Source: Mixophyes australis
Taxonomy: Eukaryota; Chordata; Amphibia; Anura; Limnodynastidae
DNA length: 64,000 bases
Assembly (NCBI GenBank): GCA_036250195.1
Contig: JAVHZZ010000005.1
Location: forward strand, 70,820,505 to 70,884,504
Direction: 5' to 3'
Below are positions 57,776 to 64,000 of this stretch, piece after piece. How positions within the stretch are numbered: position 1 is the first letter of the stretch; every line of letters starts with the position of its first letter. A model generated the notes under the pieces. That model searched no databases and had not been told where the DNA came from. It saw nothing but the letters and a program-made list of their open reading frames with translations. A program made the position numbers and the translations under genes.

Positions 57776-58583
57776 ATCTACAGGATAAGAGGTTTTGAAA
57801 AGAAGTTGTCCTTGGAATGTATCTCTGATCAGGAGATGATTTAGATATTTGGGGCTGAATCGAGGAGAACTTCTTCAGTGTTTTTGAGCAGGTCAATCAT
57901 GAACTGGAACCACACTTCAATTTCTGCCTGGCACAAATTATTATTTTACAACGAAGGCGGAACTAGCGAGTTGTGGGCCCAGGTGCAAAAATTTGCCTTG
58001 CCCCTCCCCTCACATACACATACACACACACCTACACGCACACCAAAACAAAAAAGCGTATAGTATCATTTTCAATAGAACACAAAGCCCTATTGGCTAT
58101 TGCTCATTCTTACGCTCTGCTGCTGGAATATCGCCCTTTGGCTTTGGATGCTGATTCCAGTGGGGCTTTTTCCAGAATTACGATTCTTGTTACTTAAAGT
58201 GGTCAGGAGAGGTAATAATGACAACCTATCAGGTTTTAAATTAAGCAATTATAACAACATAGTAAATAATTAACACAATGTAAAATTTGTTGTGCTAAAG
58301 TGATTAGCATACATATTTTTGTGGTGAAAATTAATACAAAACCAAATGCACCAAACAGTTTGGCTGTTCCTTTCTTAAAACATCTGTTCCAAGTGTGTAT
58401 CTTGAAAGAAATAATACAAGAAGAAGCACCAAACACATAGTGTAGTAAGCACAAGTCATTTGAGTAACAAAAATGCCAGCTTTATGTAGGCAGATATTCA
58501 AAGAATGACAATGTTTTTCACTTTGTTGTCATGTTTTATGTCTGTAGTTTTGAAAAAAGAGTAGAGGCACAGGAGAGACTGCC
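57776..58583. other. Gene-free sequence with a hAT left-end remnant
   Basis: About 57952-58060 (GGCGGAACTAGCGAGTTGTG then GGGCCCAGGTGC) resembles the left end of the element at 32279. Otherwise nothing. Confidence 0.45.
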
Positions 58584-59476
58584 AATACTAATGCCAAAAA
58601 GAAAGAAGAGAAAAATGTGCTTTGATAGGGGCACTCTATGAAGGAAGTTTTTTTTAAATTATAACCTTTATTAAGTCAAATTTATGAATAAAGAATTCTA
58701 GAACTTGCAATATTCCCACTCTTTCCTGTTTGCTAGCGAAATATTAAAAACAAAAAGAAATGACTAAGCTACAAATTGTGATATAAAATAGCAATATCAA
58801 ATAGCTATGTCTTGCAATGTTAATTAATTAAATAAATGCTATATAATCCAGTATTGTTTTCTGATATTTCTTAATTTATATAATGAACTATTCTCATATT
58901 GACATACTTCTACTGCAATGTAGAAAGACCCTGCTTATCCTATATTTGAAGTGGCATCTATTGCACACTTAGGGATTTCTCTTTGATTATTCTTTAATGG
59001 GGATAGTCACTAATTGATTATAAACACTCCCTGTATATTGAGTCATTAGCCTCTGATTTAATTGCTCGTAGTTGTATTCTTTCCTCCAATTAAATATAGG
59101 GAGAAGCTCCAATAGTATTGCTAATAATTATAAGAATTATATCTAATCCACCTAAAATTGTAACTATAAAAACGTTGCAATGTGGTTGACTGTGACTCAA
59201 TTTAGAAGCCCATCACTGGAACTTAATTGTAATTTACAGACGTCTCCCATCTCATTCATTGAAAGTGGTCTCCAATCATACCTTGCAGTTAATCTGTATG
59301 GTATAGTAATCCTCACTGATATAATATTATCTTTGTAGCTAAAAGTCAAACATGAGAGCAGTTAGTTAAAAGCTAACTTGCTTTTTCAGGTAAAGGTTAT
59401 AATTTTAAATAAAATTCCTTTCTAGAGTGCCCCTATCAAAGCACATTTTTCTCTTTTCCTTTTTCGCATCAGTATT
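58584..59476. mobile_element. 893-bp element with about 90-bp terminal inverted repeats
   Basis: The left end AATACTAATGCCAAAAAG and right end (complement) AATACTGATGCGAAAAAGG are followed by an almost identical GAGAAAAATGTGCTTTGATA, GGGGCACTCTA and AAATTATAACCTTTA in both arms. No duplication is obvious and there is no reading frame. Superfamily unassigned. Confidence 0.75.
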
Positions 59477-60191
59477 TGAACTACAATGTTAGCATGCACA
59501 GCAGGATATGCCTATTGATACCGAAAAATACATTTCTAAATTATATATTATAATCGGGTTAAGTGATTGACTTAGTATGGTGGTCATTTCTTGTAAAGAG
59601 ATTGGACAATACCTCCAACATTGGAGATGTCTTCTGTCTTACGAGCTTGGAGAAAGCATTTCAGGAACACAACTATCATGAGTACTTTGTTCCCGGGTAG
59701 TGAAATGGGCTTGTCCATGCAATCTACAGAAACAGGTAGAAATTCCCAATCCCAAACACCCCATCTCTTAAATTTCTCTTGTGTAATGTTAGAGGCCCCA
59801 TTAAACAGGAACAAATATTATTACACCTTAAAATATACAAAGCAGACATCATCATCTAGGAGAAAGCTTTCCAATGTCTCTTTTGCCTGTTTATAGTTAG
59901 TTAGGAACGTCAACTGAAACAGGACCACTCTAAACACAGATATTACAGATAGCAGAGCGAAACTGGCAAACTTCTACCTAACATGCCTAAAGCTTAAATT
60001 GTATCCAATAACTATTTTCTTTACTGTATTTTATTTTTGATTGTTTGAACTTCAAGAAAAAAATTGAGAAAAAAGACCCAAAAACATGTTGATTATGTAA
60101 AAACATCATTACTTTATACAAGTAGTTTTTGTTGAATGATTCACATGTGCTTACTTCAATGTATATATGACATGTCTGTATGACATTTCAG
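59477..60191. other. Gene-free sequence
   Basis: Nothing recognised until the splice acceptor of the Harbinger pseudogene at 60191. Confidence 0.5.
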
Positions 60192-60420
60192 GTGATTCAT
60201 GGTATGGTTGTTGGTGCTATATAAATCCACATCCTCCTGCAGAGCACACATTTAATGTGGCACATAATAAAACTTGGTATGTGATAAAGCATAGCTTTGG
60301 ACTTTTGAAGAGTAGGTGTCTTGATAGATCTGGTGGTGTGCTTCTTTATGCCCCAACAAAATTACTGCTATCATTGTTGCTTGCTGTCTACTGCACAACT
60401 ATGCTTTAATGCAAGGTAGG
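60192..60420 (+). pseudogene. HARBI1-like transposase, last exon, second copy
   Basis: It begins immediately after an acceptor GACATTTCAG (60191) with GDSWYGCWCYINPHPPAEHT, then FNVAHNKTWYVIKHSFGLLK and LDRSGGVLLYAPTKLLL. This is the C-terminal part of the Harbinger nuclease. It starts at the same splice position (AG|GTGATTC) as the copy at 39409. The catalytic Glu of VIERTFG is replaced by Lys (VIKHSFG). Upstream exons were not found in the preceding sequence. Inactive fragment from a different Harbinger subfamily than the 39-kb copy, judged by its sequence. Confidence 0.85.
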
Positions 60421-61021
60421 CCTAATGATGTATCAGAAGACAGAGAGGAAGCAAAGGGGCTCTTACCAGCAGGTGAGGTGGATAATACACAGACGAGGCA
60501 GGTCAAAAAAACAATCACTGTACAATAGTGCTCTTCAAAAAAATGTTTTATTTATTACCAGTGCAGGAAAGAAATGCACAAAAATACATTATTTAATTTT
60601 AACAACTCTAAAAACATATATCTTAATTTTTCATAGGATGGGTCACTTTGGATGTCCTTAGTTTGGTTTCTACCTCTACATCTTGGATGAGTACCAGTGA
60701 CAGATGTTCAGATGTTCCACTCTCAGTAGAAGGAGGCGCATGAGGTAGGCGTGCTAACACATTATGGAACAATTAAGAAATAGCAGTGATATAATTAGCT
60801 CTTTATTCCCTCACAGTCCCTGCTAAGCTTTGTAATGCCTAACAATTCTGTAATATAATGTGTGTCTATTATCTCAAGGACATAGACAATATGAGTTTGA
60901 GCATTTCAGTGCTATTGTATCTTAACCCCCTTTGTAGGTGGATATCAATCTTAAGTCCTGAACAGCAGCTACCAGATCACTAATTGGCTCAACCGGGTTC
61001 TGTGGTGAGAGAAGTGTGGCT

Positions 61022-61210
61022 TCATATTGAAAGTGGTGATTGGTGACTTGTGTGACTTTTATCAGCAGCAGATGCTGCAGTATCAATGTCAATTACATGA
61101 ATAGCAATTGAGGTGTCCTCATCTCCCTCTGCAGGTGCATTGACAGACACTTGTATCCACGATGGTTCTGTAAATGTAAATAGATTTCTAAGATTTTTTT
61201 TGGCACACAA
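61022..61210 (-). pseudogene. Possible Harbinger companion-gene fragment
   Basis: The 62-codon minus-strand frame contains EPSWIQVSVNAPAEGDEDTS and IAIHVIDIDTAASAADKS, protein-like in composition. It converges on the HARBI1 fragment, and a minus-strand AATAAA-like signal lies near 60549. Harbinger elements carry a second, Myb-like gene; position suggests that identity but no Myb motif is visible. Confidence 0.3.
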
Positions 61211-64000
61211 GTTGCCATCATTGCCTTTTGTTTTTGTTTGTTTTTTTTTTCTTTTTTAAGGTGGACTCACTGAGGTTGGATCCAATTAAATTGCAGGGAG
61301 TTCTCATTGTTATTTTCCCATTGCTTCATCAACATTTGATGAAGATTGTTGTGAAATGAAAAAAAAAAACATGCAAAAGCACATGGGTCTGCGAAACAAA
61401 GCTAGTCAGCCAAAGGAAGTATTTTGGCAGAGTTTACACTTTTACACTGTGAAACTCAGGAGATTATTCTGCCTCTCCACACACTTAGGTGTCATTTTAA
61501 TTTTCAGAATCATTTTCTGAGAGTGGGAAGCAGGTATGCACTTTGATGTCCACTGGGCAGACTATCTAATCACACTAGTGAAAAAGATTGTAAAAGACGT
61601 CCATGGCCTTGCCTTTTTAAGAGATGTCAGTGTGTTCTGAAAATTTAAATGGGAGAGAGGGTTGGATATCTGAGACTGAAAAATAAATGGATGGAGGGTG
61701 TTTAATATCTCCAAGGCACACATCAAAACATGTAGGACCCCAGTTAAAAACCTGACTGAACCTTCAATAGGAGCACACAAAGATCTTGGTGAATCTATGG
61801 TAGCCCTAAAAGAACCTTATTTAAACATTTTTGAATAACATATGAGGGGACTAGTTCTTCAAGTTCAGCAGGTGATTTTAAAAGGAAATAGACCTCAGCA
61901 GGAATAACACTCCTGTTAATACAGGCCAAATGTTGGTATATCAAGCAGACTGGGGTCATCAGTAACTGGCCAGATCCGTAATGAATTGTCAGTGAGCAAA
62001 CAAAACAGAAAGTACAGAGACGGTGATGATAAACAGATCAGTAATGTCCATAGCCCTTCTAGTTAACCAAATAAAATAATGTTCCATGAGAAATGTTAGA
62101 GACCAAAATGTGTTTACTTCAAACTCTGGCTGAGAATTGACAGGTTGTGGAAGGATATCTTAGAGGAAGAGCAATTAATTGTTTATGCTAGCAGATGTAT
62201 GGCAAAAAGTTCTGGCTTTAAAACATAATATATAGGAAGAGACATTCGTGTGCGCACAATACATAGCATTGGGAGTGAGTGCAATGAGCAAGGTAATGTT
62301 GCTGCAAGTGGCATGTTAAAGGAATGCTCTTTGGGTTGTGAAACACTTTTACAGTCTTCTGCTTGAATTTTTTTTACAGAATTTATGTTGATTCATGGTT
62401 ATTTATTTGAATAACATATTCATTTTTCCTTCTTCAATCAATGCGCATAAAAAAATTTCATCGGTAAGGTCTTTAAAGCTCAGAGAAAACTTACTTTTCT
62501 TAGATACATCATTTCTAACAATATTTTCCTATAGAGCCCTCAAAATTGGAGGCTATTCTATGTTGGACACAACCAAGTCATTTTACCTATTCAGAGATTC
62601 CTAGGCTTTCTAATTACTACTACTACTGCCATTTCATTAAATACTTATTCACCTGCTTCTATCACAGCCCTTACTAAATGGAGCAAATGACAGCTGTTGG
62701 TCACATATTGGTCACATGAAAAAGTAAAGGCATTTCAAACAAGAAATTTTGTCTATATCATTGTTCATCTAGATCCCCATTGACCCTTTATAATAGCAGC
62801 AGCATAGTACTAGCAATAGAAACAGTTTTCTGACACAGCTCCTCAGCCACCAAAAAATACACCCTTTTTCCCTGATGTTTTCCCACAGAGAAACCAATGG
62901 GATTCAGTTTTTACCAGGAAAGGCCATCACAATGGCACATCACCATACGGCTGTGTGATATATATGAAAAGAAATGTCTTCAAGTATTTAGCATTATTGA
63001 CTCAACATTGTGCAGGAAGGAAGTACAACTGCAATTAACATATCCAAAGTAAGACCTTATACAGACGCATTCAATACAAAGTATGAACTTGGAACTAGCT
63101 AAATACATAACTTTTGCTAGGGGGTACTAAAGTTCCCACTGTTATACTTCCTAAATAAAGCATATGATGCATGTAAATTGAAAGGTGTACAAAGAACAGT
63201 TATATGAAAAAGGAGGGATGCTATTGATAATGGCAAATCCACACTTTATGTTGAAGTGCACACACAATTTCCTGATTGTAAATGATCAGATGTATTATCA
63301 TTTTTACAAGGGTTTCCTTAAATCACCTGTCATGGATTAATATGGATTTTAGCAGTTATGCATGCCTCCCAATATTTAGACATGCAAAATCAGAACAATA
63401 TCCTGATCCTCCCACTTTGGGGTGAAATTCATTCCAATTTTGAAAAACTAGGCCTCTTTTACAGTCTGCGAATCGGGACAGTCCAGCCAAATTTGGGACA
63501 GTTGAGATGTATGAGTATGCATCCACCATCTCAAGTAACTAAAACAACCCCTATTGGTAATGTAAATTAAGAGCAGACTCTATGTTTCAAACATAGAAAA
63601 CAATTAGGAAATGGAGAAAGAACAACAACCTTCAAATAAACATTGTTCATCTAAGCGGAGAAATACAACTGGATGTAAAAAAAACTATTACAGGCAAAGA
63701 TCCGTGGTTTCTGACAGCCTACTGTGGGTGGAATTGAACACATCCCTTCTACGTGCCAGCTACTGTTTAGGGAATTTTGGGTGCTAGATAGGGCTGTCTC
63801 TCCAATAGTGGAACAGTTTGGAGGCATGTGTATTAATTTAGCATATGCAAAGCTGTTTAACTTTTCTGGGAAATTCTGGGGCTAGTTCATTGTTGAACTT
63901 TATGTGCTAATGTTATACATTGATTTGTTCACCATCTTGCTTTACAGTTCTTCATATTTTTTGGACAATTTCAACATGTGTATTTGGATATTTATTTGAT
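61211..64000. other. Gene-free AT-rich sequence
   Basis: No gene, repeat family or RNA gene recognised to the end of the window. Confidence 0.5.

Overview
This window is vertebrate nuclear DNA with no recognisable host gene. AT-rich non-coding sequence carries hAT, Harbinger, L1, gypsy and SINE remnants, several short inverted-repeat elements, microsatellites, and introns in the transposase relics. The mix, including tRNA-headed SINEs ending in GCGCTATATAAATAAATG plus ATG repeats, resembles anuran amphibian genomes as I remember them. That assignment is inference from repeat style only.

Positions 1-23679 are dominated by two copies of one very large hAT DNA transposon in opposite orientation with their 3' ends facing. 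Copy A (+ strand, about 47 bp of its 5' tip lies before the window, 3' tip at 9946) would be about 10 kb. It has an intact 1003-codon BED-finger hAT transposase at 3965-6976. Copy B (- strand, 17030-23671, perfect 8-bp target duplication AAGGGAAC) has lost the catalytic core. Both copies share terminal repeats TAGRGATG, sub-terminal ATCCGA repeats, a TATA/YY1-like promoter at the 5' end, a large 5' satellite array (about 340-bp units in an alternating higher-order pattern in A), and 3' satellite arrays of about 100, 91 and 78 bp that appear to derive from one ancestor. All arrays carry the core CAGTCCAG. Downstream of the gene both copies hold a decayed second transposase, and a 27-bp piece of it lies inside the 100-bp satellite unit.

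The elements are nested. Copy A sits inside ORF1 of an old L1 (rest at 9955-14440). Copy B's 3' array was split by a 1506-bp hAT (17425-18930, target duplication AATAAATG), which itself contains a 147-bp MITE (18535-18681).

Positions 23680-64000 are lower-density repeat debris: three copies of a tRNA-headed SINE (15.4, 27.2, 40.4 kb), a second decayed L1 (43.8-46.3 kb) hosting a Harbinger MITE that hosts a SINE, two HARBI1-like transposase pseudogenes with the same splice acceptor (38.9 and 60.2 kb), a gypsy integrase fragment (35.8 kb), a complete non-autonomous hAT (56817-57775, target duplication ATCTACAG), several fold-back MITEs (25.0, 34.0, 37.3, 49.4 kb) and an 893-bp element with about 90-bp inverted ends (58.6-59.5 kb). 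Long stretches between them show nothing I can support. The main candidate for something undescribed is the giant satellite-bearing hAT family.
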